From the NCBI GenBank assembly GCA_017960525.1, contig JAGCZA010000076.1:1-64000 (forward strand): 64,000 nucleotides of DNA. The letters are read 5' to 3'. Below are positions 15,133 through 22,871 of the stretch, in pieces. The notes beneath the pieces were generated by a model, which saw only the letters and a program-made list of their open reading frames with translations, did not search any database and was not told where the DNA came from. Origin of the DNA: Prevotella sp. (GTDB lineage Bacteria > Bacteroidota > Bacteroidia > Bacteroidales > Bacteroidaceae). The translations under genes were made by a program, and so were the position numbers. Position 1 is the first letter of the stretch. Each line of letters begins with the position of its first letter.

Positions 15133-15209
15133 TGCCGTAACCTCTTTGGGCAATTGGTTACGGCAATTGGGTCGATTGCCGTAACCTTTTGGGGTAATTG
15201 GTTACGGCA
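15133..15209. repeat. Tandem pair of 10-bp inverted repeats
   Basis: TGCCGTAACC (15133-15142) pairs with GGTTACGGCA (15156-15165); TGCCGTAACC (15177-15186) pairs with GGTTACGGCA (15200-15209). Both hairpins have 13-nt loops, and the period is 44 bp. All four arms are exact. Confidence 0.9.
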
Positions 15210-15221
15210 TTTTCCGATTTT

Positions 15222-15340
15222 CCCGTTTGGCGGGATTTGCAATCCCGACCAACCGAGTATGAGCATTTGCAATGCGATATTTTACGGCCTACAAGTCCTT
15301 ATATTCGATTGTGGCGGATTGAAAATCCGCCACAACGGGG
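15222..15340. repeat. Interspersed palindromic element R1
   Basis: About 119 bp with three hairpins: TTGGCGGGATTTGCAATCCC..CCAA, GCATTTGCAATGC, and GTGGCGGATT..AATCCGCCAC. The words between them (GAGTATGAGCAT, CGGCCTACAAGTCCTTATAT, TCGATTGTGGCGG) are shared with R2 and R3. It has no coding capacity and resembles a REP/MITE-type repeat. Confidence 0.85.
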
Positions 15341-15342
15341 AT

Positions 15343-15690
15343 ACCTCACTAAATCGCTCGGAATGTCTGTGTTTATCGGCATTTCGGCGAGTGAGGTGTG
15401 TTCTGGATACCTCACTCACACCTCACCTGAACCTCACTTATACCTCACTTGACACACGCGCCAATTGCCCCTGTTTGGCGGGATTTGCAATCCCGACAAA
15501 CCTAGTATGAGCATTCGCAATGCGCTTTTTCGGCCTACAAGTCCTTATATTCGATTGTGGCGGATTGCAAATCCACCACAACTGAGGCACAACTGAGGTG
15601 TGAGTGAGGTACAAGTGAGGTGTCTGGCACATACCTCACCTCTGAAACCCCCTCTGTATAAAGGCGTTTCCAGCGATTTAGTGAGTAAGC
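15343..15690. repeat. CCTCACT/AGTGAGG word cluster bounded by a 14-nt inverted repeat
   Basis: CTCACTAAATCGCT at 15345-15358 is the exact reverse complement of 15672-15685. Between them CCTCACT or CCTCAC words repeat every 10-11 bp on the left arm (15405-15450) and as AGTGAGG on the right arm (15590-15640). Element R2 sits in the middle. The arrangement could form a large cruciform or a multi-site binding array. Confidence 0.7.
15468..15583. repeat. Interspersed palindromic element R2
   Basis: Second copy of the R1 type, starting CCCCTGTTTGGCGGG and ending GGCGGATTGCAAATCCACC. It has the same internal words and the same orientation as R1 and R3. Confidence 0.85.
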
Positions 15691-15771
15691 GAGGTGTTTG
15701 TCGAAATTTTGTGTTTTCCGCCACCTTTTTGCCTGTGTTGAATAAAAAAATGTGCAATTTTTCTGATTTCC

Positions 15772-15803
15772 TTTGGTGGTTATCATTTTTATGCTTAACT
15801 TTG
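15772..15803 (+). promoter_or_regulatory. Promoter of large secreted protein gene 2
   Basis: TTTG at 15772-15775 and TAACTTTG at 15796-15803 with 20 nt between, fitting the Bacteroidota -33/-7 pattern. This implies a leader of about 415 nt before the ATG at 16226. Confidence 0.7.
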
Positions 15804-15809
15804 CACCGT

Positions 15810-16097
15810 GGTTTGGCATGCGCCTGCTCTTGCCGCCGTGGTGACGGCGGTGTCCAAGAGGGCAGGACAGCGGCCTGCCGCAGCCACTTTCGTTGGTAAA
15901 AAAAGACGATAAGCGTTATGCTTGATCTTGTTATCTGAAACGTGAGAAATTTCAAATAAGGACAAGATGGCATAGTGAGCATCGCCTACGCGATAGCGTG
16001 GGGTTGTTGTATCACTATATCTTTTCCTTAAAGGTAATTCTCACGACCTCAGATAAGAAGATGTAGGACTATACGCAGTCTTGCGCTTCTTTTTTTG
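15810..16097 (+). ncRNA. Candidate structured 5' leader RNA, copy 2
   Basis: Pairings seen by eye: a 5' hairpin CCTGCTCTTG...CAAGAGGGCAGG (15823-15866); P1 TTATCTGA (15931-15938) with TCAGATAA (16049-16056); P2 CGTGAGAA (15941-15948) with TTCTCACG (16038-16045), 8 exact pairs; P3 ATAGTGA (15972-15978) with TCACTAT (16012-16018), capped by ATCGC/GCGAT (15981-15994). ATAAGGA lies at 15956-15962, just after P2. P2' and P1' are joined by ACC. The plan and the conserved words match leader 1 although the stems differ in sequence, which is what covariation under selection looks like. A terminator-like hairpin follows. The ligand or signal is unknown. Confidence 0.65.
16055..16097 (+). terminator. 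Terminator-like hairpin at the end of leader 2
   Basis: AAGAAG (16055-16060) pairs with CTTCTT (16086-16091), an inner GACT/AGTC pairs at 16067-16080, and the 3' arm runs into TTTTTTT. The left arm overlaps P1' (16049-16056, extended to 16060), so P1 and the terminator are mutually exclusive, as in an attenuator. Confidence 0.5.
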
Positions 16098-16225
16098 TGT
16101 CCCCCTGCGAACCCGCAGCCACGCAGACAGAAGCACCGCCAGAGTGGCCACCCCAATAAGGAGAAAAACAGAAAATCATACTATATTATTAAAACTTTAT
16201 TTACAAACTAAAACTAAAAAACATT

Positions 16226-18430
16226 ATGAAAAAAAAGTTACTAACTCTTGTAACGCTCGCGATGCTCGCAGTAAGCGGGGCGTGGGCAACAGACTTTGTG
16301 CTGTCTGCATCTACTAAAACTGCGGACGAGTCTGGCAAATGGACATTTGTGTCAAACAGCCAAACGTTCACAATAGAATGTGATGGTCAAAGTTATGCAG
16401 CTGGAAGTGGTACAACTGCAGGTTATATTAAAATGAACCGCAATAAGACATGGACTGTAAATCTTCCAGATGGCCTGTCGGTAACCTCATTAAAAGTGGA
16501 AGGTTGGTCAAATAAAAGCACAGGTAGCAGCACCGTTACAGAAATTAATGGAGATACCAACCAAAGCTATACTTATCCCAATACTAGTAATAGTGCTGCT
16601 TCAAACACATACACTTTTGCAGCACCTGTAACAGGTAGTTTTACTTTCAAGACGGGAGGTGATAACCAATTGGTTCTGAAATTCACTTTAACGGGAACTG
16701 TGACCCCCTCTCTCACTGGTTCTTGGTCCGTAGCTTCCAACGAGTTCTATCAGGGCGATGCCGCTCCTGCTATTCCTACCTTTACCGTTGGTGCTTCCGA
16801 CGACTCGACGCCTGCAAGCTCGGCTTACAATGTGGAATATTCGCTGAAAGAAGGCTCAACCGCAGGAATTGTTACGCTTGACGCATCTGCTGGAATTACT
16901 GCAATTTCTAACACTACTGTTGGCACAGCTACAGTCGTCGCTACGCTGACTACTGCTAATGCCGATAATTATCTGACACCTGCCACAAATACCTTCGAGT
17001 ATACTGTGACAGTAAAGGCAAAGGCACCAGAGCTAACGCTCGACAAGGAGAGCGTAACACTCAAGTCTACTCCCGTAACTCGAGACGCTACTGCAACTGT
17101 GAACCTGACAGGAGCTTTCCTGACAGGTACAAGCGGCACCGTTGCTTGGACGGCTGTCGACGGTCTGACCATTACTCCCACCACTTTCGCCATCACTAAT
17201 GGCGCAGCTTCTCAGGAATTCACCATCACCTACAACAAGGACGTTGCCACCAGTGGAAGCGTGGAAGTGACATTCTCAGACGGTACTACTAGCAAAGTGC
17301 TGACCGTGAACTACAGTAGTGTTGTGCCCCACGTGGCCACGTCTGTTTCTTCAGCTACTACCTGGGATTGGAGTGTTCTCTCGGTTTCAGGTGATGAATT
17401 CAAGCTTACAAGTAGCACAACTCCGACAAAAGACTATACGACAGCAAATGACATTGTAGCCACAGATTTTAATGGTGAAGTTTATCCTATCAATGTGGGT
17501 TTCCCCGAACAGTTCGGTGCTCTGTCGTTTGGTAGCTTTGAATATCCTGCACGTAAGAGTAGCAACGACAAATTCTTCCAGGGTACTGTCATTAAGTTTA
17601 CGAATACCATTCCTGGCAAGATAGAAGTCACTTTCTCTAACACAGGAGGTAATGCAGCCCGTTGCCTGTCTGTCGACGAAGTTGCTTACAAAGATGTAAG
17701 TTCGTCTGCAGGAGGTACAAAAGTCACTGTTACTGTTCCTGTGGCTGCTGCCGAACATGTTTTGAAGGGTAGTGAAGTAAGTAGTGGGGCCGAAAAGTAC
17801 CTACGTATTCACAAGATGGTCTTTACTCCTATGCCTACCGAAGTCTCCGGCACCATCACCGCTTCTGGCTACAACACCTATTCGAGCAACTATCCTCTTG
17901 ACCTCTCGACCATTACTGGCGCTACGGCCTACGTGGCTACAAGCGTGACCGACGGCAAGGTGGTTCTGGAGAAGTGCGAAGGCAAGGTGCCTGCTGCTAC
18001 TGGTCTGTTCATTGCTGGCACTGCTGGTGCTACGTTCACCATCGGCACCACTTCCGACGCCACTACTGCTCCCGCTGCCAATCTGCTTGTGGGTGCACCT
18101 AACGGAACAACTGTAAACAAGGCTGCCGATGGTGAGTACAACTATGTCTTCGGCTGGACTGATGCCACGAACCCAGGCTTCTACCTTGTCAATGATGTTG
18201 CTGCCTCATTGCCCAGCTTCAAGGCTTATCTGCACACTACTTCGGCTCTTACTGCTCCTTCGGAAGCCCGTCTGGGTCTCATCTTCTCCGACGAGGCTAC
18301 TGGCATTAACACCATTGACCATTCATCATTGACCATTGACAGTTCTGTCTTCGATCTGCAGGGCCGCCACGTGGCTCAGCCCACGAAGGGTCTGTACATC
18401 GTGAATGGCAAGAAAGTCGTGATTAAGTGA
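16226..18430 (+). CDS. Large secreted beta-sandwich protein 2 with C-terminal sorting-like tail
   Basis: A 734-residue protein with a signal peptide (MKKKLLTLVTLAMLAVSGAWA). It consists of consecutive beta-rich domains: an N-terminal sandwich (to about 165), an Ig-like/MBG-type module (GSWSVASNEFYQGDAAPAIPTF..., 170-265), a module starting PELTLDKESVTL (268-380), a jelly-roll-like module (to about 540), and a last domain SGTITASGYNTYSSNYPLDLS. The tail FDLQGRHV...GLYIVNGKKVVIK is a sorting-like end. The final 190 or so residues are clearly related to the protein at 6184-8829. A TTGACCATT repeat (18311-18341) encodes the linker before the tail, as in the paralogue. No catalytic residues are recognised; surface adhesion or glycan binding is inferred. 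Confidence 0.8.
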   Translation: MKKKLLTLVTLAMLAVSGAWATDFVLSASTKTADESGKWTFVSNSQTFTIECDGQSYAAGSGTTAGYIKMNRNKTWTVNLPDGLSVTSLKVEGWSNKSTGSSTVTEINGDTNQSYTYPNTSNSAASNTYTFAAPVTGSFTFKTGGDNQLVLKFTLTGTVTPSLTGSWSVASNEFYQGDAAPAIPTFTVGASDDSTPASSAYNVEYSLKEGSTAGIVTLDASAGITAISNTTVGTATVVATLTTANADNYLTPATNTFEYTVTVKAKAPELTLDKESVTLKSTPVTRDATATVNLTGAFLTGTSGTVAWTAVDGLTITPTTFAITNGAASQEFTITYNKDVATSGSVEVTFSDGTTSKVLTVNYSSVVPHVATSVSSATTWDWSVLSVSGDEFKLTSSTTPTKDYTTANDIVATDFNGEVYPINVGFPEQFGALSFGSFEYPARKSSNDKFFQGTVIKFTNTIPGKIEVTFSNTGGNAARCLSVDEVAYKDVSSSAGGTKVTVTVPVAAAEHVLKGSEVSSGAEKYLRIHKMVFTPMPTEVSGTITASGYNTYSSNYPLDLSTITGATAYVATSVTDGKVVLEKCEGKVPAATGLFIAGTAGATFTIGTTSDATTAPAANLLVGAPNGTTVNKAADGEYNYVFGWTDATNPGFYLVNDVAASLPSFKAYLHTTSALTAPSEARLGLIFSDEATGINTIDHSSLTIDSSVFDLQGRHVAQPTKGLYIVNGKKVVIK

Positions 18431-18442
18431 GAAAGTAATCAT

Positions 18443-18484
18443 GCAAGCTCGGATTCTTCCGAATGTGAACGAGTCCGGGCTTGC
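18443..18484 (+). promoter_or_regulatory. Hairpin between large gene 2 and miniprotein gene 2
   Basis: GCAAGC (18443-18448) pairs with GCTTGC (18479-18484), and CGGA with TCCG inside it. No T run follows, so it is more likely an mRNA-processing or stability element than a terminator. It lies in the 93-bp gap of the two-gene unit. Confidence 0.5.
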
Positions 18485-18523
18485 TCAAGGTAATCATCAA
18501 CTAAAGAAAAGGAGAACATAACA

Positions 18524-18703
18524 ATGAAAACATACATCAAGCCCAATACAACTATTACAGATATCGAGCTGCAGAACCACCTCCTCATCATCTCTGGCGG
18601 TGAAAACACAAAACAGGGCGGCTCAAACGGTGACTACACCAGTGGTGTAACACTCGGCTCGCGCCGCTCCAGCCTCTGGGACGACGAGGATGACGAAGAA
18701 TAA
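18524..18703 (+). CDS. Acidic-tailed miniprotein 2 (59 aa)
   Basis: A 59-residue frame starting MKTYIKPNTTITDIEL and ending GSRRSSLWDDEDDEE. A strong Shine-Dalgarno (AAAGGAGAA, 18507-18515) lies 9 bp before the ATG, which is unusual in Bacteroidota and marks real translation. It shares with miniprotein 1 the Y-M/I-Q/K-P-x-T start, the SR-x-x-x-hydrophobic-W motif and the D-D-E-D-x-E-E tail. The middle contains ISGGE and QGGS; the first resembles a double-glycine leader end, but no ABC peptidase-transporter is nearby. Possible roles are a modified peptide, a secretion partner of the large protein, or a small regulator; none is shown by the sequence. Confidence 0.75.
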   Translation: MKTYIKPNTTITDIELQNHLLIISGGENTKQGGSNGDYTSGVTLGSRRSSLWDDEDDEE

Positions 18704-18799
18704 TATTAAATTATACCTAATATAATTTGATTTAGTTCCGTCTAATTCGTGAGAACCCGACTGAACGTGAATAAAGTAAAAGTTAATTTTTTATTTTGT

Positions 18800-18840
18800 A
18801 ATGCTGCTGGTACGTGAGTATCGGCAGCATTTTCCTGTTT
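18800..18840 (+). terminator. Rho-independent-like terminator after the cassette
   Basis: AATGCTGC (18800-18807) pairs with GCAGCATT (18824-18831), followed by TTTCCTGTTT. It is placed to end the large-protein/miniprotein transcript. Confidence 0.6.
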
Positions 18841-18980
18841 GCCCCTGTTTGGTGGGATTTGCAACCTGTTTGGCGGGATTTGCAATCCCGCCACAGCGAG
18901 TATTAGCATTTGCAATGCGAGCTTTCGGACTACAAGTCCTCATATTCGATTGTGGCGGATTGCAAATCCGCCACAACGGG
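18841..18980. repeat. Interspersed palindromic element R3
   Basis: Third copy of the R family. The first hairpin is partly duplicated (CCTGTTTGGTGGGATTTGCA then CCTGTTTGGCGGGATTTGCA). It ends in the exact stem GTGGCGGATT-GCA-AATCCGCCAC. Confidence 0.85.
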
Positions 18981-19016
18981 CAACGGGAAATCCACCTCAA
19001 CGATTGCAAATCCACC

Positions 19017-20129
19017 TCAGCGATTGATTGTTGGTATGGAGGTGTTCCAGGGATAACTGCCGGGTTTCAGGGTGACAAGGGTGCCGCAGGCGGAGCGTAG
19101 TTGAACGACGCCGGGGGCTATTTGTCGGACGACTTCGAAGGTTGTCCATCCTAAAGCTTGGAGGGTTGCCCAAGCGGTGGCTCCGCCTTCGATGATGAGC
19201 TGGGAAGGACGGTGCTGGGAGATAAGCGCCTTTGCCTTTGCGGCCATCATGGTGCGCAGGTGGACAGCCGCAGTCTTGCCGGTGCGATGGGTATAGGGTA
19301 TCGTCAGAATGAGGCTCTGCGCCGCTGCGTATTGGCTGGTGTCCCAAAGGCCAAGGTCTTCCTGGCCGTCATACACTTCGCGGGGCATTGGGGAGATGGG
19401 GATGCCGATGTCCTGTGGCTTGCTCTGGGTGCTGCCGCAGAGGATGAGAAGCCCCGATGTGTCCTCAGGAGGGGAGGGGAGATGCCTTTGGAGGGGGGCA
19501 TCTGACTCGTCCTTGTTCCCAAAGAGAAGCGCAGTAAACAGGTCGGCGGCGCCTGCAAAAAGGGTGTGGCCGTCGTTGTAAGTTGCAATGATGCGCTTGA
19601 TGTCTGCCTCGCTCTCCGCATCGGGTATGAAGATGTGATGGCGCGCCGCATCGGGGAAGCGCTCTTTCAAGACCGAGGTCTTGGCAGGGAACTCTGGGTC
19701 GAAGCGGAAGTCGGTGTCGGCAATGGGAGTGTCGTTGATGTAATAGACGCCATCGCGGATGACGCGCCCCTTGGAGGGATTGGCAGGAAGAAAAACGGCA
19801 CGACGACAGCCCGTGGCCTCCATTAGGGCCGATAGTTCGGCGATGACGTGGCCTCGGAGGGCGGAGTCGGTCTTCTTAAAGAGGTGAGGGGTGAGAGGTG
19901 AGGGGTGGGAGGTGAGGGGCGGGAGTTGAGAGGCTATGCGCCGGGTTTCGGCCATGGCTTCGTCCTCCGTCATTGAGCGGGTGTCGGTGGCGATTACCGT
20001 GGTTCCATTTGTGGCGATGGTATCGCCACATACAGAACCGCTACAGAGCAAGCGCACCTGCTGCCCTTGGCTAAAGGCTATGCCCGCTATCTCCGCAGCC
20101 CCCGTAATGTCATCGGCAATCACTATCAT
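19017..20129 (-). CDS. Four-carbon acid sugar kinase (DUF1537 / OtnK family)
   Basis: A 370-residue kinase. The N-terminal motif [13 protein letters not shown] (residues 3-15) and [10 protein letters not shown] (86-95) are hallmarks of DUF1537 N-domains, and the C-terminal [16 protein letters not shown] is the nucleotide-binding part. Characterised members phosphorylate D-threonate, D-erythronate and related acids in the cytosol. It is the last gene of the operon with the PdxA-like dehydrogenase, which would oxidise and decarboxylate the 4-phosphate product. Residues 68-84 ([17 protein letters not shown]) are coded by a GGTGAGGGGTGAGAGG-type repeat and look like an in-frame insertion just before the conserved [10 protein letters not shown] segment. 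Confidence 0.85.
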   Translation of the reverse strand: MIVIADDITGAAEIAGIAFSQGQQVRLLCSGSVCGDTIATNGTTVIATDTRSMTEDEAMAETRRIASQLPPLTSHPSPLTPHLFKKTDSALRGHVIAELSALMEATGCRRAVFLPANPSKGRVIRDGVYYINDTPIADTDFRFDPEFPAKTSVLKERFPDAARHHIFIPDAESEADIKRIIATYNDGHTLFAGAADLFTALLFGNKDESDAPLQRHLPSPPEDTSGLLILCGSTQSKPQDIGIPISPMPREVYDGQEDLGLWDTSQYAAAQSLILTIPYTHRTGKTAAVHLRTMMAAKAKALISQHRPSQLIIEGGATAWATLQALGWTTFEVVRQIAPGVVQLRSACGTLVTLKPGSYPWNTSIPTINR

Positions 20130-20137
20130 GCGGTAGC

Positions 20138-20240
20138 AAATTATTCACTTCTCACTTCTCACCCCTCACTTCTCACCCCTCACTTCTCACTTCTCACCCC
20201 TCACTTCTCACCCCTCACTTCTCACTTCTCACCCCTTCTG
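20138..20240. repeat. CACTTCTCACCCCT tandem array
   Basis: The whole gap between two operon genes is made of (T)CACTTCTCA and CCCCTCACTTCTCA units. The array runs into the 3' end of the PdxA-like gene and supplies its last codons and stop (RRGEK then TGA). Relatives with T in place of C are at 21258-21310 and 23812-23843. Confidence 0.85.
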
Positions 20241-21256
20241 TAGATGGCCATACGGGTGGCGTAGTCGATGCTGAGTGTCATCGCACTATCGTTGGCGATG
20301 CCTTTGCCAGCTACGTCGAAAGCCGTTCCATGATCCACAGACACACGGATGATAGGCAGGCCGAGGGTGATGTTCACGCCACTGGCAGAGTCCATCTTGC
20401 CCGTCTCCTTGTTCCAATTGAAGGCGCAGACCTTGAGGGGAATGTGCCCCTGGTCGTGATACATTGCCACACAACCGTCGAACTGTCCGCACTTGGCCTT
20501 GGCGAAGATGCTGTCGGGCGGTACCGGCCCGTCGACGTCGAAGCCGCGTTGGCGCAGTTCCTCGATGGCAGGGATAATCTCCTCGGCTTCTTCCCAGCCG
20601 AACATGCCGTTCTCGCTGGAGTGCGGGTTAAGGCCAGCAACGCCTATGTGGGGCTTCTCGATGCCAAACTGGCGGCAGGCATCGTCGATGAGTTCCACGC
20701 ACTCGATGACACGCGCTTTCTTCACCAGGTCGCAGGCCTTTCTCAAAGGCACATGCGTCGAGACGTGGATGACGCGGATGTTCTCGTCGGCCAGCATCAT
20801 GGCGTACTTCTTCGTGCCAGTAAAGGTGGCATAAATCTCCGTATGGCCGTCGTAGTGATGGCCAGCCAGATTGAGGGCCTCCTTGTTGAGCGGGGCGGTG
20901 ACGGTGCCGTCCACCTCGTTGGCCATTGCCAGGTCGATGGCTTTCCTGATGTACTGGAAGGCGGCATTGCCGCATTGTGCCTGCACCTTGCCGAACTCGA
21001 AGGTGGAGAGGTCGACACATTGCATATCGAGCACGTCGATGGTGCCATATTCAAACTTGGCCTCCTTGACGCCCCCGACGGCATTTACCGTCAGGTCGAA
21101 GCCCAACAGCTTCACCGCCTCCTGCATAATGGCAGCATCGCCGCAGACAATAGGGCGGCACTTCCCGTAAGTCTCTTTCCTGTTGAGGGCGCGCACTGTA
21201 ATCTCCGGCCCGATGCCGGCGGGGTCGCCCATTGTAATGGCTAAAATAGGTTTCAT
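20222..21256 (-). CDS. PdxA-family 4-phosphate dehydrogenase (PdxA or PdxA2)
   Basis: A protein of 344 residues from the ATG at 21256 ([19 protein letters not shown]); an in-frame GTG further up lies in repeat DNA and is not preferred. The GDPAGIGPE motif, the metal-binding histidines (HYDGHTE, ...[11 protein letters not shown]) and the [12 protein letters not shown] end define the PdxA family. In vitamin B6 synthesis it acts on 4-phosphohydroxy-L-threonine; PdxA2 paralogues next to DUF1537 kinases act on D-threonate or erythronate 4-phosphate. The adjacent DUF1537 kinase favours the catabolic role, though Bacteroidota may have only one PdxA, so a double role is open. Confidence 0.85.
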   Translation of the reverse strand: MKPILAITMGDPAGIGPEITVRALNRKETYGKCRPIVCGDAAIMQEAVKLLGFDLTVNAVGGVKEAKFEYGTIDVLDMQCVDLSTFEFGKVQAQCGNAAFQYIRKAIDLAMANEVDGTVTAPLNKEALNLAGHHYDGHTEIYATFTGTKKYAMMLADENIRVIHVSTHVPLRKACDLVKKARVIECVELIDDACRQFGIEKPHIGVAGLNPHSSENGMFGWEEAEEIIPAIEELRQRGFDVDGPVPPDSIFAKAKCGQFDGCVAMYHDQGHIPLKVCAFNWNKETGKMDSASGVNITLGLPIIRVSVDHGTAFDVAGKGIANDSAMTLSIDYATRMAIYRRGEK

Positions 21257-21257
21257 A

Positions 21258-21310
21258 TCACTTATCACTTTTCACTTATCACTTATCACTTTTCACTTAT
21301 CACTTTTCCT
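21258..21310. repeat. TCACTTATCACTTTTCACTTATCAC array
   Basis: A simple repeat of TCACTTATCAC and TCACTTTTCAC words fills the gap between two operon genes and supplies the stop codon of the symporter gene (21293-21295). Confidence 0.8.
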
Positions 21311-22840
21311 AATCCCCCAGATAGTCAGTTCCTTGTCGGCCAGCGGGGTTTTGAACAGATAACTGGCGGCATAGCCGACGATGAGGACAATCAAGTGGGA
21401 ATAGACGCCCAACATATATTTATGGTGGGTAAAGTTCCACTCGCCAAGGTCGAGCAGCGTCTCCTTGACGCCTGTGCCGTGAATGTCTACCTTGGTGCTG
21501 GTCAGCACGGCGTAGGCCGTAAAGACGACGGCGGCGGCAATGCCGATGTAAAGGCCCTGCTTGTTGGCCCTTCGGCTGAACAAGCCCAGCATGAAGATGC
21601 CGACGATGCCTGCCGAGAAGATGGCGTAGAGCGAGAAGAGCGCGCCAAGCACGCCTTCGCCTCCCCACGACACGTAGAGGCAGGCCACGCCGATGGCCCC
21701 CACGCCGGCCAGCACCACCATCCACTTGCCGAAGCGCAACTGCTCCTTGTCGCTGGCCTGCTTGCGGAAGCGCATATAATAGTCTTGCACAGCGATGGCC
21801 GAGATACAGTTCAGGTCAGAGTCGAGGCTGGAGATGGCGGCGGCAGCCAGGGCGGCGATGATCAGCCCACGGATGCCAACGGGCAGCTCGTGGGCAATGA
21901 AGTAGGGGAACACCTCGTCGGCCTTCAGACCCTCAGGCAGCAGCGGTGCCCCTTCGGCATGGTAATAGGCGAAAAGGGCCGTGCCGATGAACATAAACAA
22001 CGCCCAGATGGGGACAGACATCATCACGCCGATATAGGCGGCCTTCTTAGCCTCCTTGTCGCTCTTGGCCGCCAGATAGCGCTGTACGATAGTCTGGTCT
22101 GTGCCGTATTTCTGCAGGGCGTAGAAGATGCCGTTGAGCACCATCACCAGGAAGCACAACTCCGACAGGCTCCAGTCGTAGGGGCCGAAGTCAATCTTGT
22201 TGTTCTCGGCGGCAATCCTGAACAACTCCGACGGCCCGCCCTCGATGCCGAACATCAGAATCAGGATGCAGATGATGCCGCCGCCAATGAGCAGCGCACC
22301 CTGCACCACGTCCATCCACACGATGGCCTCCATACCGCCCAGCAACGTCAGGATGATGATAGTGATGCCCAGGACGAGCACAATGCTGTAGATGTTGATG
22401 TCTAAAAACGTGGCCAAAGCCATCGACACAAGGAAGAACACGGTGCCTGCCTTTGAGAAGTGCCCTAAAGTGAACGCCAGCGACGAGTAGAGACGGGCAA
22501 ACAGCCCGAAGCGCCGCTCAAAATACTCGTAGGTGGACAGGCGGATGACCTTGCGGAACAAAGGCACAATGACCCCAATGAGTGCCACCAGCACAATAGG
22601 CACCATCAGCCCCTGCACCAGTAGAATCCAGTTGTCCGCGTAGGCGGCGCCAGGGTAGGCGAGGAACGTCACGCTTGAAATCAGCGTGGCAAAGATGGAG
22701 ATGCCCACCGCCCACGCAGGTATTTTTCCGCCGCCGGCAAAGTAGGTCGAAGTGTCTTTCTGACGATGGGCAAAGTACATGCCCATGCCGATGGCGGCGA
22801 TTATCGACAATAGTACGATGATGTAGTCAATCCAATGCAT
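21293..22840 (-). CDS. Sodium:solute symporter (SSS family)
   Basis: A 515-residue inner-membrane protein with about 13 transmembrane helices. SSS features are the N-terminal MHWIDYIIVLLSIIAAIGMGMYFAHRQKDTSTYFAGGG, the ATLISSVTFLAYPG sodium-site helix and RGLIIAALAAAAISSLDSDLN. It lies between the PdxA-like and DapA-like genes on the same strand, so it probably imports the acid sugar degraded by this operon. The substrate cannot be fixed; sialic-acid-type SSS transporters also sit beside DapA-fold lyases. Confidence 0.88.
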   Translation of the reverse strand: MHWIDYIIVLLSIIAAIGMGMYFAHRQKDTSTYFAGGGKIPAWAVGISIFATLISSVTFLAYPGAAYADNWILLVQGLMVPIVLVALIGVIVPLFRKVIRLSTYEYFERRFGLFARLYSSLAFTLGHFSKAGTVFFLVSMALATFLDINIYSIVLVLGITIIILTLLGGMEAIVWMDVVQGALLIGGGIICILILMFGIEGGPSELFRIAAENNKIDFGPYDWSLSELCFLVMVLNGIFYALQKYGTDQTIVQRYLAAKSDKEAKKAAYIGVMMSVPIWALFMFIGTALFAYYHAEGAPLLPEGLKADEVFPYFIAHELPVGIRGLIIAALAAAAISSLDSDLNCISAIAVQDYYMRFRKQASDKEQLRFGKWMVVLAGVGAIGVACLYVSWGGEGVLGALFSLYAIFSAGIVGIFMLGLFSRRANKQGLYIGIAAAVVFTAYAVLTSTKVDIHGTGVKETLLDLGEWNFTHHKYMLGVYSHLIVLIVGYAASYLFKTPLADKELTIWGIRKSDK

Positions 22841-22871
22841 CGAGGTTATTTTCGATTTACGAATTTGCTAT

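Larger units (their letters stand above)
14922..15795. other. Long intergenic region dense in repeats
   Basis: No gene is supported over this stretch. From left to right it holds module copy B, two consecutive TGCCGTAACC/GGTTACGGCA hairpins, element R1, a cluster of CCTCACT/AGTGAGG words with a 14-nt inverted repeat at its ends, and element R2. Open frames across it are artefacts of the repeats. Confidence 0.7.
18704..19016. other. Intergenic region after miniprotein 2
   Basis: No gene is seen. It contains an AT palindrome AAATTATA-CCTAA-TATAATTT (18708-18728), a terminator (18800-18840) and element R3 (18841-18980), followed by two copies of AAATCCACCTCA(A/G)CGATTG just before the kinase stop codon. 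Confidence 0.6.

Noticed and set aside
18524..18703. Miniprotein 2 as a classical double-glycine bacteriocin precursor
   Set aside because: ISGGE resembles such a site, but miniprotein 1 lacks it and no peptidase-containing ABC transporter or modification enzyme is adjacent.
21395..22405. 336-codon antisense frame opposite the symporter
   Set aside because: Composition is dominated by His, Gln, Asp and Gly, as expected from the reverse of hydrophobic codons.
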